NCBI GenBank assembly: GCA_033297075.1
Contig: MU858112.1
Location: forward strand, 1 to 64,000
Length of the DNA: 64,000 nucleotides
Reading direction: 5' to 3'
DNA from: Rhypophila decipiens
Lineage: Eukaryota > Ascomycota > Sordariomycetes > Sordariales > Naviculisporaceae
The notes under the pieces: generated by a model
Told to the model about the DNA's origin: nothing
Databases searched by the model: none
Seen by the model: only the letters and a program-made list of their open reading frames with translations
Made by a program: the position numbers and the translations under genes
In this document: one piece after another, positions 34,055 to 46,287 of the stretch
How the letters are laid out: every line of letters starts with the position of its first letter
Position numbering within the stretch: position 1 is the first letter of the stretch

Positions 34055-36258
34055 GAAATGTGCGACAGTTCCACGGCAGGCGACGGGGCAGTATGGCACA
34101 ACTCCGCGAGCGTGCAACAAGGTCAATATAATCCAGCCGCGTACAAAAACCAGCGATACGAGGTTGAAGAAGAATTTGTGTGTAAAATGGGCCATGAACA
34201 CCATATCAGGGGAGCGGTCCTCGACTCAATAACCGGAGATTGCGTCGTGGACCAGAAGTGTGTGCACGTGGCCATAACGATCAAAAGGCTATAAACCATG
34301 CCTACAAACTTACCCAAATGCCAAGAGAGGACCAGACGCTGGAATGACAAGTCGCTTATACGTCATGAACAAATACCGATAACGTCTATAATAAAGTTTC
34401 ACGATACGTGAATCGCATTTTTATTCCATGCTTGTAATAAGCATCGATGGATAGATACCTAAGAGGGTCAGCGGATAAATAACAGCACAGAGCACAACAC
34501 ATATGTATTTTGGCTGCGGTAGACGATGACAATGGATGAACTGTGTTCCCTTGTTTCTCAGAAAGTTAATTTTGGGCTCTGCGTGGTGAGTTGGTTATTC
34601 GCAGAAAGCGGTGCTTCTTTGGCGTTGTAATTTACTCATGTTTCCCTTATCCTCTCTTGGGCTTTTTGCATTCTCCTTCTTGTTTCTGGCTTTGTTTTTT
34701 AATTCTCTATACCCCCAAAATGCATAGGGAAGGCTCAGGCGTTTTAAAACTAAAGGAATGGAAGGCACACGGCCTTGGGCTATTACGGTATTACCTATAT
34801 AGGGAGTAGGGAGTTTGGCGATATAATATGGAACAAACAAATATCCAGGTTTGAGGCGTTACTTTTTGGTTTATTATGCTTATTATATTCAATCATCCAT
34901 CTTCTCTCTTCTCTTATTATTGCCGATGTTGATGGGGCCGAGAAATACCCCTAACGCTCATTAGGGTTTCACATGCAATACCAGCAGCAGCGGCTGGTAT
35001 CACGCTGAAATCCGGGACTGAGATACACAAAGTGAACATTGAATAACATGATGTTCCTCTGTAGTATCACGAATACCGTCGAGTTTGTAGATGAATAAAC
35101 AAAGAAAGAGAAAGGAATGTCGTCTTTTAGCAGGACTGACCTTGTGTAGTGCAGGAGATAAAGACTGCTGTGGAATGCTAGCCTCTGAGAATCGACTTCT
35201 GGACTACATAGTTTTGCATCAAGCTCATGTGTATGCTGCGGTGTTGGAAATCAGACAGCCTGTGCGCTTCAGACGAAGCAGATGGATATCCATCCGTGTG
35301 TGTGTCCGGCCCGCGAGAGAAAGAGCTGGCTTAGGACCCGGATGAGGAAGAAGACCCCCTATTGCAGCTGCCATCTTTGTTTCACGTATGATAAGAACTG
35401 GAAGAAAATGAAGTTGCGAGCGGCCGGCGAGCTTGGAAAAAGGCGGCTGCTAGTATTTGTTCAGGCATATACCAGTAGTTGAGGTACCATAAGTCAGTCA
35501 GTCCCCTTGGCAGATGACTTGGCTTTATAAATACCTAGGGGACTGTGTAGAATCCTCAAACCTTATTACGTATGATGATGATCCCGACATGCGCCCCAAA
35601 CATGAAAGAAGATCAAGACCAGCACAAGGCTGTGCCCCCAAGTTTAAACATCTAGATCTCAAACCAAAAGCACGCGTCGTTAAGGGGGTATCCTGATGAC
35701 AGTCTTTCATTCATGACGTTAGGCAAGGTAGGAGCGAACTGTCCAGACAAGGCCCAACAACTCCAGAGAAATGGATTCACCCAGACCAGCAGCTAAACTT
35801 CCTGCCGTCATAAAAGCCAGCGGTCATAGAAAAGAAAACTAGTAATACAATCAAGGGTACATACATATACGTACCTTGTCATGAAAGAAGCAAAAGTCGC
35901 GCTGTGTATCGTAACCGGCTGAATTTATCAAAAGTAACAAAGGGTTCGTCTATTCACTCTCTGTTTTGACCGTTGGTATGAGAAAGATGGTGCCATCATT
36001 CCCATCTGCATTATCCATACATAGAGTGAGCTCGCTGATTATGAGACAGTGTTTGACTGCTCTATCTTTCCTCTTTCATTAAAGTGGCTCAAATCGAGAG
36101 AGAACAGGGGTATCAGGGCGTGGCGCGGCAAAAGTGCGGGTATCGGGGGACGTAAGGTTTCATGAACGCCGTCATGACTCCGACGACGAAAGAGACAAAA
36201 CGGATTCCGACGACCAAGAGCAAAGGGAGGGAGCGACGCTGTCTTGTCCCGGGGGCTT
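34055..36258. other. Intergenic between convergent genes, 2.2 kb
   Basis: 3' flanks of the TRFH/Myb gene (+) and the Ppg1 gene (-). AT-rich near 34360-34450 and 34850-34920, consistent with polyadenylation regions. No coding sequence or repeat family recognised. Confidence 0.55.
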
Positions 36259-37673
36259 CTAGAGGAAATAGTCACTGGGCCCTCTCCTGTTTTGGGGCAC
36301 GTGTCGTTGGTCGTCGGGGACGGCCGTGAATATGCTGAACTTGGCGTCGAGCTTTTGGTCGACCATCATGATGGAGGCCACGTTTCCGCATCGGTAGCAG
36401 TAGTTGGGTGCTGACCAGACGGTCACAACCGATTTCTCGGGGAAATGATACTGTGGTGATTGTCAGAACAGCCCGTCGTCCACGTGACTCTCAGCAAGGA
36501 AATGGGAATGATTTACCTTGTACCCTTCGTTGACAAGCTGATGGGCTCGAGCGATGGTCGTCAGTCCGTTGACGTGATTGAACTCGTTGGCTACCTTCTC
36601 GCCGAACAACCAGCCAGCACCCCGTGGACTAACCGCCCAGGTCTCGATATCTTCAGGGTCGCTCCACACGAGGTCACAGAATGCTCCTTCGTGCGGAATC
36701 TCCTGAGCTCTTGCCACGACACGAATCTGATCGATGGTTCGGATCTCTGGGCTCAGGCCGCCATGCACACAAAGGATGGTGCCGTCGACGATAGCAGCCA
36801 GCACCAGAAAGTCAAATACCTGGCAGCAGGCTTTCCAGACGGAGGCGTTCCCGTATTTAATTTGGCACTCCTCGTAGAAGCCATAGACCTGCGTTATTTG
36901 TCGTGATTCGTGGTTTCCGCGAACAAGAACGATCCTGTCTGGATATCTGGACACTAAGTCAGCTAGAGCAACGCGGATAGCAAAGATTCAAAGATACTCA
37001 CTTGGCCTTTAGGCACATTAAAAGTGTAAACGTTTCTAGACTGAAATACCCGCGGTCGACAAAGTCTCCAAGAAAGACAAACCGGGGCTCTACTGATTGA
37101 GCTGAGTCTGTTGGCGCGGTGGGGGAAGAAGACGTATTCCCTTCTCCCCCTGTTTGTTGCTCTTCAGCGTCCGCCTCATCGTCGCCGGCTGGGGTGCCGC
37201 TCGAACTTATTATCCTCTTTTTCAGTTTGGGATCGGTGATTTCCGAAGGAGGCTCGATGTCCCCCGGTCTGATTACAGAAGTCACTGTCTGGGGCGCCTC
37301 GGCCTTGTTCTCGCCGGGCATGCCACCGGCCACCCGGAAGAGCTCGAGGAGATCGTAAAACTGCCCGTGGATATCGCCACAAATGGTAACAGGAGTCGAA
37401 ACTGGCTGAATATTGGACTCTGTTTCGAGCGAGATGCAAAATCGGAGCAGCAATGTCAGTCTGGGACAGCCCTCAAGTGAAAAACAAGCGCACGGCGGGC
37501 AGAGACTGGTGTATACCTTCCATGAGGACCTCCTTGACCATCTCACAGAGTTGTTTCATTACAGCCTCCGGAAGGTAATGGCATTGCTTGGCCTCTTCTA
37601 ACCATTCGTCGAGACCGGAATTTGGGCGTAACTTGGCCGGGCCGGGCACCGGCACAGTCGGTGCGGTCGCCAT
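36259..37673 (-). CDS. ppg1: PP2A-like serine/threonine phosphatase catalytic subunit Ppg1
   Basis: Model: complement(36259-36450, 36517-36946, 37002-37419, 37517-37673), 398 residues; introns 66, 55 and 97 nt. The PPP metal-binding signatures are complete: GDIHG (67-71), GDFVDRG (170-176) and RGNHE (201-205), then CVHGGLSPE and [11 protein letters not shown]. The C-terminus is DYFL, the PP2A-type tail that is carboxymethylated. N-terminal [16 protein letters not shown] fits Ppg1. About 75 extra residues (88-162), acidic and Ser/Thr/Pro-rich, separate the first two motifs; without them the length is near the usual 310-320. In yeast Ppg1 acts with the Far complex, countering phosphorylation in mitophagy and glycogen control. 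ATG at 37673 is in good context. Confidence 0.95.
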
Positions 37674-38391
37674 GGTGTGTTTTGGGCAATATGAAAGGCT
37701 GAGGCGGGGGATTGTGGATGTCCAAATGCTCAGCTCTCGAGCGACGTGCCTAATGATACTCGAGTATTTATAGGTGTTAATGCGCGCAGAATGCTGAGAG
37801 TCGCTCAAGTCGAAATCAAAGTGTGGGTGGTCGTAAAACGCGAGGTCTCGTAGGGGGCTTTAAAGCATCTGGTGTGGATTGCTGTCTGGGTTACCTGAAG
37901 GTTGAATGGGTGGTTGTTGAACAGATGCGCAACCAGGTAAGGATTTGCTAGGCGCCGAGAGGGTCACCCCCCACAGCGTCATCCAGACCTTGAACTCGGC
38001 GCTATTAAGGGGCACAAGCTGAGATGGTCCGTGCGTGCTGCAGTGATCGGCGGGGGGCAGAGTGGTTCTCGACGGCCCCACAGATACCGAGTCCGATTGC
38101 TAATAAACGATAAAGCGAGTGAATGGAAAGAATACATGTACGGGTCTCTCAACAATTGCAACGACACTTCCAAAGGACATTCCGTCTCATTGTTGTACGG
38201 GAGTCACAACTGTTCGCCCGCCTGATTACCTGGAATGCGGCACTTGACTGGACCTGCCACTGAATTTATTGGAGCATGCGTCGCTGACCTTCAACAACCA
38301 GCCCCTTGCGTGTCGTATTTGCTGGACCACTGCGACTGCCTCCGACTCTAACACCGATATCCTGTCAAACGAATCTGAGAGTCACCCGATT
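37674..38391. promoter_or_regulatory. Shared promoter region of divergent ppg1 and upf3
   Basis: 718 bp separate the two start codons, so both promoters must lie here or overlap. No coding potential. I cannot identify specific factor sites with confidence. Confidence 0.5.
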
Positions 38392-40649
38392 ATGGCTGCA
38401 CCGCAGCTTCTATCTCGCAGACAGAATGGCGCCACCAGTCAAACACCGGCTGATGCCTCCAAGGCGACCTCAAAGAGGAAGTCCCAGGAAGGGGAGAAGG
38501 TAGTCGTTCGAAGACTCCCTCCGGGCTTGACAGAAGAGGAGTTTTTCACAATCCTTGGCGACTCTTGGAAGGTCGGCAATGGAAAGGCGAGTTGGGTATC
38601 CTACCAACCCGGCAAAGTCTCAACGCAGTACGTCCAGACATGCGTCGTCTCGATATTTCGGTTCTTACTGACCCTACTCAACCTATCAGCCCTTCGAGAC
38701 CATCTCGGCCCTCACGATGCTATTTCCTTGTCACCAAGAAGGACGATACCCTAGCTCTATCCCAGGCAGTTCAAGGGTCAGTGTGGGAAGACGCAAAGGA
38801 GACGTACAATGACCCCGCCCTGGTTCTTCCGCCCGGCGTGGAGTTCGCCATATACAAGAAAGTACCGAGCGAGAAGAAGCGGACCGACAGTCGACAAGGT
38901 ACCATCGACCAAGATCCCGAGTTTATGGCCTTCCTCGAGAGTCTTGCGAACCCAGACGGCCAGAAAGAAGGCGAGCCCGAGGAGGTAGCCGAGGAGGACT
39001 CGCCCAAACCAGAGAAGACGACAACGACTCCATTGATCGAGTATCTTCGAGAGAAGAAGGCAGCCAAGGTTAAGGAGGCGGTTGCTGCTCGGAGTGCTCG
39101 ACATTCGCGACAAGATTCTCAGGGGACCAAAGTAGAGGCAGCTTCTTCCACCGCCGAGAGCTCCTCCAAGAGAAAAGGCAAGGAAGTACGGGAAGGCAAG
39201 ACAGAGAAGTCTCCGGAGAAGTCCAGAGAAACTGTCAAAATTCTCACCAAGAAAGCCGCGGCTGATGCGGCAGCCGAAGCCGCAAAGGCTGTCGCGAGCC
39301 AGATCCAGAGCAACGCATCTTCGAGCGCTCAAGAGGCGCTACCCAAGAGCCGTAGAGCTGGAATCGCAGCCGCCGCACGAATTCTGCAGCGTGACCTTGG
39401 TCTAAGTCCCGGAAATGCACATAGGAAGGCGCGCCAGGAGGCGGCCAAGGCGGAGGCGGAAGCAGCAGCAACAAAGGCGAGCTCATCGAAAGAACCGGCC
39501 AAGGAGCCGACTCCTGCGCCCACCAAGGATATCCCTACGCCACCTACAGCCCCGGCTGCAGAGCGACCTACGACCCCCGCCCAGTCGAAATCGTCTGCTC
39601 CGCCAACGTCATCAAGAGGAGCTCGGGGTAGGAAACGTGGTGTGCCGGAAGATGGTGTCGGCAAGGGAAAAGGGCCAGCAGAATCCTCGAAATCAGGAGA
39701 GAAGTCCACGAATACCGTCACGCCCCCACCAGTGCAGAACCCTGTTAAGGGTCCTGTCATTCTAATGAAAAAGAAAGACAGAGAGCCAGCTTCACCGACG
39801 GCGGCCTCATCATCTTCAGCAGCAGTTATACAATCTACGCCCTCAGCACCACCTTCCTCCTCCAAGCCAACACCAACGGGTCCTGCCAAACAAACTGCCA
39901 CCACTCCATCAAACGAAAGAGGAAGCTCTACGCCCGCCAAGCAGAACTCAGGCGGGAGGAAGCCCGGCGTTGGTGGTGCTAGTAGTAGCAAACAAAGTGA
40001 CTCTACCAATGGACCATCAACTAGCTCAGGGCCGACAAAGGCCTTTATCAAGCGGGCTAATCCATCCCAGGGAATTACCGACGCGACATTGCGAGAAGCC
40101 ATGCAAGCCTTTGGTCCCGTAACATCAGTCGAGATGGATAGGAAAAAGGCGTTTGCCTATGTCGACTTTGCGACGCATCAAGGTCTCGTCAAGGCTATGG
40201 CCGCTAGTCCCGTGACTGTGGCCCAGGGCAGTGTCCAGGTTGTTGAGCGGAAGGATATGGCCAAGAAGACTGGCGGCGGCGGCGGCGGCGGCGCCAGCGG
40301 TGTTGGTGGTGGCAAGGATAAAGGAAATCCTTCCACTGGTACTGCTCACGCGTCTTCCTCCAAGGATGCCGGGGGTGGTAGTGCTCCTTCTGCGCCTGCG
40401 TCGGGGGGAACTAGTGGAAGCGGAAGTGGTTCACGGGCTGCTGGGCAGACATCTGGTTCGGCTTCGAAAGAACCGGTACCTTCTGGTCCGTCTAATAGGG
40501 GTGAGAAGTCAGGAGGAGGAAATGCTGGTGCTGGAGCTGATAGACGCGGTGCTAGACGACGCGGCGGTGGTGGTAAAGGCAAGGAGAAGGACACTGAAGG
40601 CGGTAGCGGCGGGAAGAACGCTGCCGCTGGTGCTTCGAGCTCTAAATGA
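38392..40649 (+). CDS. upf3: Upf3 nonsense-mediated decay factor with extra C-terminal RRM
   Basis: Model: 38392-38627, 38690-40649; 731 residues. The 62 nt intron (GTACGT, CTCAAC, TCAG) rejoins QPGKVST to HPSRPSRCYFLV. The Smg-4/Upf3 domain (about 36-170) begins VVVRRLPPGLTEEEF and continues through DPEFMAFLESLA, which in other Upf3 proteins binds Upf2. A long Lys/Glu/Ala/Ser/Thr-rich disordered middle follows. A second RRM-like fold sits at about 530-600: AFIKRANPS (RNP2-like), LREAMQAFGPVTSVEMDR and KKAFAYVDF (RNP1). The tail is Gly/Ser-rich and ends in Arg/Gly and Lys runs. Upf3 links exon or 3'UTR signals to the Upf1-Upf2 helicase. Upstream in-frame codons before 38392 are not supported as start. 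Confidence 0.93.
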
Positions 40650-41591
40650 TTGGTATGAACTAGCAAGTATCGCCGGCCATTTTCCTCATGTTGTTCGCCC
40701 ACCTATCTCCGTAAATTACCATGTTTGGTAGGTCTCAAGGGCAGATGATGATTGACGGCTGTGGAATATGAAGTGAGGGGCAGACGACGCTGTATCTCGT
40801 TATATAGCTATCCATGGGTATGAGAGATATCCTCTAGTTGATCGTCTGTTGGTTGATCTGGTGCTGTCATTCTTCGCTGGTCACTCGGTTGAGTGTTGGC
40901 ATATCATTTGTCCCCAGGTAGAATATAATGACAGTACACCCGGCTTCCATGGCCCACGACATTCACATTTATCTTCGTATCACACGTGGGAAGAAACAAA
41001 GCAGTTTTAAGTATATTGATGAGAGATCTATTGTGAATGCTTCTATCATACAGACACAGCTCTCATGTATTCCAGCTAAAGCGATAGCCCGTGCCCTTCA
41101 ACGCATCAGATAGAGGTGTCTTCCAGAGCGGTATGTCTCCCGTGATTACAAAGCGAAGCTCATTGGAGAAGATTATGAGCCCAGCAGATCGGTAGGGAAG
41201 AAATAAATCTTCTTCTTCCATCTATTTTAGACGTAGTACCCATGGAGGAGAAAGGGTTGGACGCATATGCTAAGATGGGTTTGGCTTTGTTGCCGCCTGT
41301 GGTGCCTGTGTAAGACGCTGCGGAGGGTGTTTTCATTTGAACACTCGTTCGCAAAGATGGCTTGGAATTCCGTTCCGTTCGACTCGCTCTCGGCATTTGA
41401 ACCACGTGAGAAAAAAGTCCAGTTAATTCGATACTTCGAAAGTCGTAAGCTTCGCTTGCAGATACCCCCGATAACGCCGAATCGTAAACCATAAAGACCA
41501 AATCCCACTCATTTTCCATTAGTGCCTTCCAGACCAGAACGCCGTTTGGTATGATCCCATCGAAGAGGGATCCATAGAGGTGAGGCAGGGC
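40650..41591. other. Intergenic between convergent genes, 0.9 kb
   Basis: 3' flanks of upf3 (+) and the elongin C gene (-). The stretch 41160-41510 is open in more than one frame on the minus strand but shows no recognisable product; it lies beyond the elongin C stop and is most simply its 3'UTR. Confidence 0.5.
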
Positions 41592-42244
41592 TCAGTATTG
41601 CTCTGCCGAGTGTTAAATGCGTGCATCGACGACCATGTATTCTGGTCTCGGGTACGAGCAAGATGCTTACTGTCCAAGCCAAAATAGTCCGCCGCGACGA
41701 GAAGCTCAAGGCACAGCTCGACGGGGATATCCATGTCGGAGACATCCTCTTTGTCCTGGTTCTTGTACCAGAACTGAAAGTACTCGACGACTTTTTCCAG
41801 AATCACGCCACTGGATGGTGCGAACGCGGGGAGAGGGCAAGCCGTTAATATCAGGCTATAATTTTGGGCGACAGAAGAGAAGAAAGAGGAATAGAAGAGA
41901 TCGAGATCCCTTTCAACTCAGATCAAGTGTAGATGACGGTCATCCAGATCTCCTCGTGGTACCTCGCATGAGGACACCACGGTGATCTGTCTGTCATAGC
42001 TTCGTGAATTTTCATCATGAAGATCCAGTAGGGTGAATGCTAGACAAAAGCAGTAAAGCAAAACATACCTGATCTCGGGGAATGTGCAGCGTCCTGTCTT
42101 GGCCTCGGCGAACTGTCCACGCAGCATGCCTTTTATGGTTGGGCTGATCATGGTGGCCTCGCGGAGGACGACAAACTCCCAGCCATCACGAGAGACAAGG
42201 GTGATGTACTTGCCGGAAGCAGCAGAATCCCCGTTGGTGTCCAT
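41592..42244 (-). CDS. elc1: Elongin C (BTB/POZ-Skp1 fold)
   Basis: Model: complement(41592-41602, 41671-41810, 42069-42244), 108 residues, close to human (112) and yeast (99) elongin C. Recognised by YITLVSRDGWEFVVLREATM, the ISPTIKGMLRG loop, CTFPEI followed after splicing by SGVILEKVVEYFQFWYKNQD, then IPVELCLELLVAADYFGLD. It is the adaptor that joins BC-box substrate receptors to a cullin in elongin-type ubiquitin ligases, including removal of stalled RNA polymerase II. Introns are 258 nt (GTATGT..CCAG; unusually long here) and 68 nt (GTAAGC..GCAG). The last exon is only 11 nt and encodes KQY-stop; without this splice the protein would run on for about 50 non-conserved residues. Confidence 0.9.
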
Positions 42245-43657
42245 GGTCTCGAGTTCTAAGGGTGCGGGAAAAGAAAAGTAGGAGAAGAGAGTGTTTCTCA
42301 CCGAGGAGAAACCAGACGTTGTGGTGTGGAAAGCTGGAGGGAAAAAAAAACGAGAAAGAAACGAGGGATGGGGAAAGGCAGTCGGAACTTCGTGGATGAT
42401 CTCAAGTCCGGCAGGGCCCGAGCATTAGTTTGGAACGGTTGCTTCTTGGTTTTCTGTTCTTCCGATCGCCGTTCCTCGTCAAACCATCTGATATTGGTTA
42501 ATAAGTGAATGAATCGGGCGGCTGCAGAATGTGCCTGTTGACTGTCAACGCGTCGTTGGACGCGAAGACGTTTGAGAGAGAGGCAATGGGAGAGAAAGTT
42601 TTTTTTTTCACGAGTGACTGGAAGAAAGAAAAATGGATGGATGACTAACCCGGATGGGTGGATACTTTCTCACGCCCGAACTTTCAACTTTCAAGGCAGT
42701 GTCCGTTGTGGGCCGGGCGGTGCACGGCAGGGTGGAAACCGGCCAACACCGACACTGTTTCTAGATCTGTGGATGCATTGCGTCAACTCACCTTTGGGTT
42801 GCCTTTCCAGCAGTCTGCTATGTTCAAGTTCATAGAGAAGTAAAAATATCCGTACTTCTTATGGGTATAAAAATCGCCAAACTGCGACTGGTGAGAATTT
42901 TGCACATCCCGTCTGTTCCAGCCAATGATGGGCGCCCCTGGTCGGACTGTTTCAAGCAGATTGGATACTGGTAGAGCCCTGTGCCGGGTGCATTGGCGGG
43001 CCGGCAATATCTGCTCGGCAGCTCGGCTCTTTTCACCGACCAAGGAAAATCGCGGGCACAGGTGGGTCCGTTGTGTCATTTTCAGCTGGCCCCTGGGAGC
43101 TTGGAACTTGGAAGGAATGGTTGCCCCGTCGACTTGTTTACATGGGAAAGAGCGGGTTGCCCGCACACAGATGACCAGCCAGCCACTCGTTATCTCCCCC
43201 GTATTTGCGACACAGAGAAACACCACCCACATGGCAACCGCCTACATTTCCTATTGAACTTGACCTGTCGAGATTCCCAAACTTTCCATATCGCATTCCC
43301 AACGGCAACGACTCCGTCGTCAGATTTGACTCGAGAAAAAACAATCCACCCACAAAACTCGTTTCTGGCCTTGTCGCACTGCCACTTTTTTATAAAAAAT
43401 CAACTCCAGCCTCGCATTTGCGCATCGTTGTTTTCTTGTCTCGAGGGATTTCTTCAGTCTTCGATTTGGGCGTCGATAACAGCAACCGTCCGCAATTGGG
43501 TCTTCTGTCCGATATTCTCACTGAACCAGACGGACGGAGTAAAGGGCACTATTTCGCCGCTAAAACTCAAAACCCGGCCCCAAAAACCGTTGTGGCCAAA
43601 CTCGAAACAGAGAGGAGAGAAGAGGAGTCAGCGAGCAAAACAAAAGAGACGAAAACA
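42245..43657. promoter_or_regulatory. Shared upstream region of divergent elc1 and rho4, 1.4 kb
   Basis: Lies between two start codons. From about 43205 the rho4 frame is open up to its ATG but has no credible earlier start, so this is read as 5' leader with promoters of both genes further left. No repeats noticed. Confidence 0.5.
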
Positions 43658-44751
43658 ATGACTTCGCATCAATCATACCGCAGCTCCTACATCAACACCA
43701 CCAACGAAAAGTATGACAGTGGGATACAACGGGCCCCAACCAGGAATTCTGACCGACGAGACACACGTGGCACCAGAGCAAGCGATGGGACAGTGAGCAC
43801 GCTGATGAGCACCACCTCCTCCACCACCGGCAGAGAATCATCGGCAACCGCAATGACCGAGGGCCCCGCCTACTCCAAAAAGATTGTCGTCGTCGGCGAC
43901 GGCGGATGCGGCAAGACTTGCTTGTTGATCAGCTACAGCCAAGGGTATTTCCCAGAGGTATGTTTTATTTTTCCGGCTCTCTGGCGCAATGATTCTCACT
44001 TGTCTCGGATGAGCTGGAATTCTCGCTAACCCGCAGTCCATTTTCTAGAAATATGTCCCCACCGTGTTTGAAAACTACATCACCTATCCGACGCATCCGC
44101 CGACCGGCAAGACTGTAGAGCTCGCGCTGTGGGATACTGCTGGCCAGGAAGAGTACGACCGCTTGCGACCACTCTCCTACCCCGAGACCGATTTGATATT
44201 TGTTTGCTTCGCCATTGACTGCCCGAACTCGTTGGAGAATGTCATGGACAAGGTTCGTTTATCTGCTGTTTCCCCATCTGCATCAAGAAATATTGGAAAG
44301 GATGCACGAAATTAACTGAACAAAACAACAGTGGTACCCCGAAGTCCTCCACTTCTGCCCATACACACCATTGATCCTCGTCGGTCTGAAATCCGATCTG
44401 CGTTACAAGAAGACCTGCATCGATATGCTCAAGACTCAAGGCCTCACCCCAGTAACGACAGAGCAGGGCATCGCCGTGGCCAACAAGATGGGCGCCCAGT
44501 ACATGGAATGCAGCAGCAAGGAGATGAAGGGCGTTGAAGAGATCTTTGAGCAAGCCATCCTCACCGTGGTCGCCGGCGACCGGAAAAATCTCGAGATTAG
44601 CATGCAACAGCAGGGCTCCAACAGCAATAACGGCCGATCAAGTAGAGCGGGGGGATCCAGTGGTGTCACCTATGGTAACACTGCTGGCGGGATGGGCGGA
44701 CAGACATTCCCTGTTCCCAAGAAGAAGAAGAGAAAGTGTGCGATGTTGTGA
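43658..44751 (+). CDS. rho4: Rho4-type small GTPase
   Basis: Model: 43658-43957, 44049-44252, 44332-44751; 307 residues. Introns are 91 nt (GTATGT..CTAG) and 79 nt (GTTCGT, TTAACTGAAC, ACAG). GTPase motifs: P-loop GDGGCGKT (80-87), switch [16 protein letters not shown] (129-134), LKSD (187-190, the Rho4-type version of NKxD) and ECSSKE. The C-terminus has a polybasic KKKKRK run directly before CAML, a CaaX box for prenylation and membrane anchoring. The 70-residue Ser/Thr-rich N-terminal extension is typical of fungal Rho4. In Neurospora and Aspergillus Rho4 builds the septal actin ring through a formin; S. pombe Rho4 directs septum-degrading enzymes. ATG at 43658 is preceded by AAAAC. Confidence 0.95.
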
Positions 44752-46287
44752 GTGGAGTCTCCTCCTAATGCCACGGGCTCGTAGTTGAGCCGTGGGGGGA
44801 AACGAGTTTTCTCTACGAGACGGGCATGGCGAATTGGACTGGATGCGAAAAGGGACGTTATGACTCTACTACTAACGGCATGATTTGACACGACACAACT
44901 GTATGTTTTGTTTTGTTCTGCTTTTTTTCTCTCTCGATGTTTCTATTCTTCTTTTCTGGGCTTTTCTAATTCTTTTATTTCCTTGGCTTGTTATTGCTGT
45001 TGCTGTTGTTGTGTTGTTGGAGTATTGAACAAGATATCTTTTTGCTCTCTTTGATCTTTTTTCTTCAAAACGCTCGCTACCTACTATACCAGGGGTCTGT
45101 TTTTTACAAGAAGAAGAGGAGAAGAGGAGATGAAAAATATTTTTGTTTGTGATACCCCCCCCTCTCTAAAAGTCTTTGCCAAGCACCCACCTTACACTCC
45201 TCGGCATTACCATTCGGGGTTTTGAGGAATGGCTAGATAGATGGACTATTATCTCTTTTTTTTGTTAGCCGTTCTGATTAGCATTTACGTGCATTTTGTG
45301 TCTCTCTGCCTACATATCTGCCCAGCCACGCGCCTATGGCAGTTTCATGTACCTCCTATTCTTTATTGGTTTATATCTTCTGCTACATGCGCGTACGTAC
45401 CTGTTGTTCGTCATTCTGTCTATCTGCCTGCCTGCCTGCCTGCCTGTCTTGGCTGTTGTGTCTGCGTCAATGTACGTGTACGAGTCCGTCGTCGTTGTTG
45501 ATGCTTTTGGGCCTGCTGTTAGCAAGCGAGCGAGCAAGTAAACAAGAAAGCAAGCAAGCGAATGCATGCTTGCACGCGGATGTGTTTCATCAACCTAGCG
45601 TGCGTCCTTACCTACCTAGCGAGTGGTACCGGTATAGATTTGCTCTTTCGCTGGAGCGTTGATGTTGTACCTACCTACCTGGTACCTACTCATTTGTATG
45701 GGGCATGTTGTTGTTGTTGTCGGTTATACAAGCAAAAGTATCTCCCACGACAGTATTCATGTGCCGATTTTTCTTTTCATTTTCATCCTGGTTCGAGGAC
45801 ACTTTCAATATATATACTGGAATCCGCATCAGGGGAGCAAGTAACCAAATAAAATCCTGAATATATTTTACGAACTGTGCTTTGGTGACCATTCGAATAC
45901 ACTTGACTCCCTTACTCTGTATATTGTGAAAATAATGACCCTGCAACAAGTGACTTCGCCTTAGTACATAATATCAGTCTTTATCATTTCGAACGGTAAC
46001 AAAAAACAGTTAGGATGGGTATAATTATGTCTGTGGTTCATTTCCCTTGTCCTCTCTACATAAGCTCTACATAAGGTCCATACCATTCGTTCTTTGCAAA
46101 GCCTTTCTCTTTTGCCCCTCCAAAAATCACAGTATCAGTGAAGTCGATCCCTTTATTCACGCTTACACAGCCCAAGTGCTCTCTCTGCATGGAAAAATTC
46201 CGGTTTCCATTAACATACGTAGTAACCCTGTACCAACTGCTTGAAATTTCACCCAGCATGATGCCAAGATTGATACCACAGATGCTC
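44752..46287. other. Intergenic between convergent genes, 1.5 kb
   Basis: 3' flanks of rho4 (+) and dad1 (-). T-rich to 45100, then many short repeats: (CTGC)5 at 45424-45446, AGCAAGCGAGCG-type runs near 45521-45565 and TACCTACCTACC near 45670. No gene recognised. Confidence 0.6.
45424..45446 (+). repeat. (CTGC)n microsatellite
   Basis: Five perfect CTGC units plus CTG, inside the intergenic region between rho4 and dad1. Confidence 0.95.

Noticed and set aside
39329..40102. 257-codon antisense frame in upf3
   Set aside because: Shadow of a low-complexity, GC-rich coding region; composition mirrors the sense codons.
41509..41670. Read-through C-terminus of elongin C (about 50 extra residues)
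   Set aside because: Not conserved in the family; a good intron followed by an 11 nt exon gives the expected length instead.
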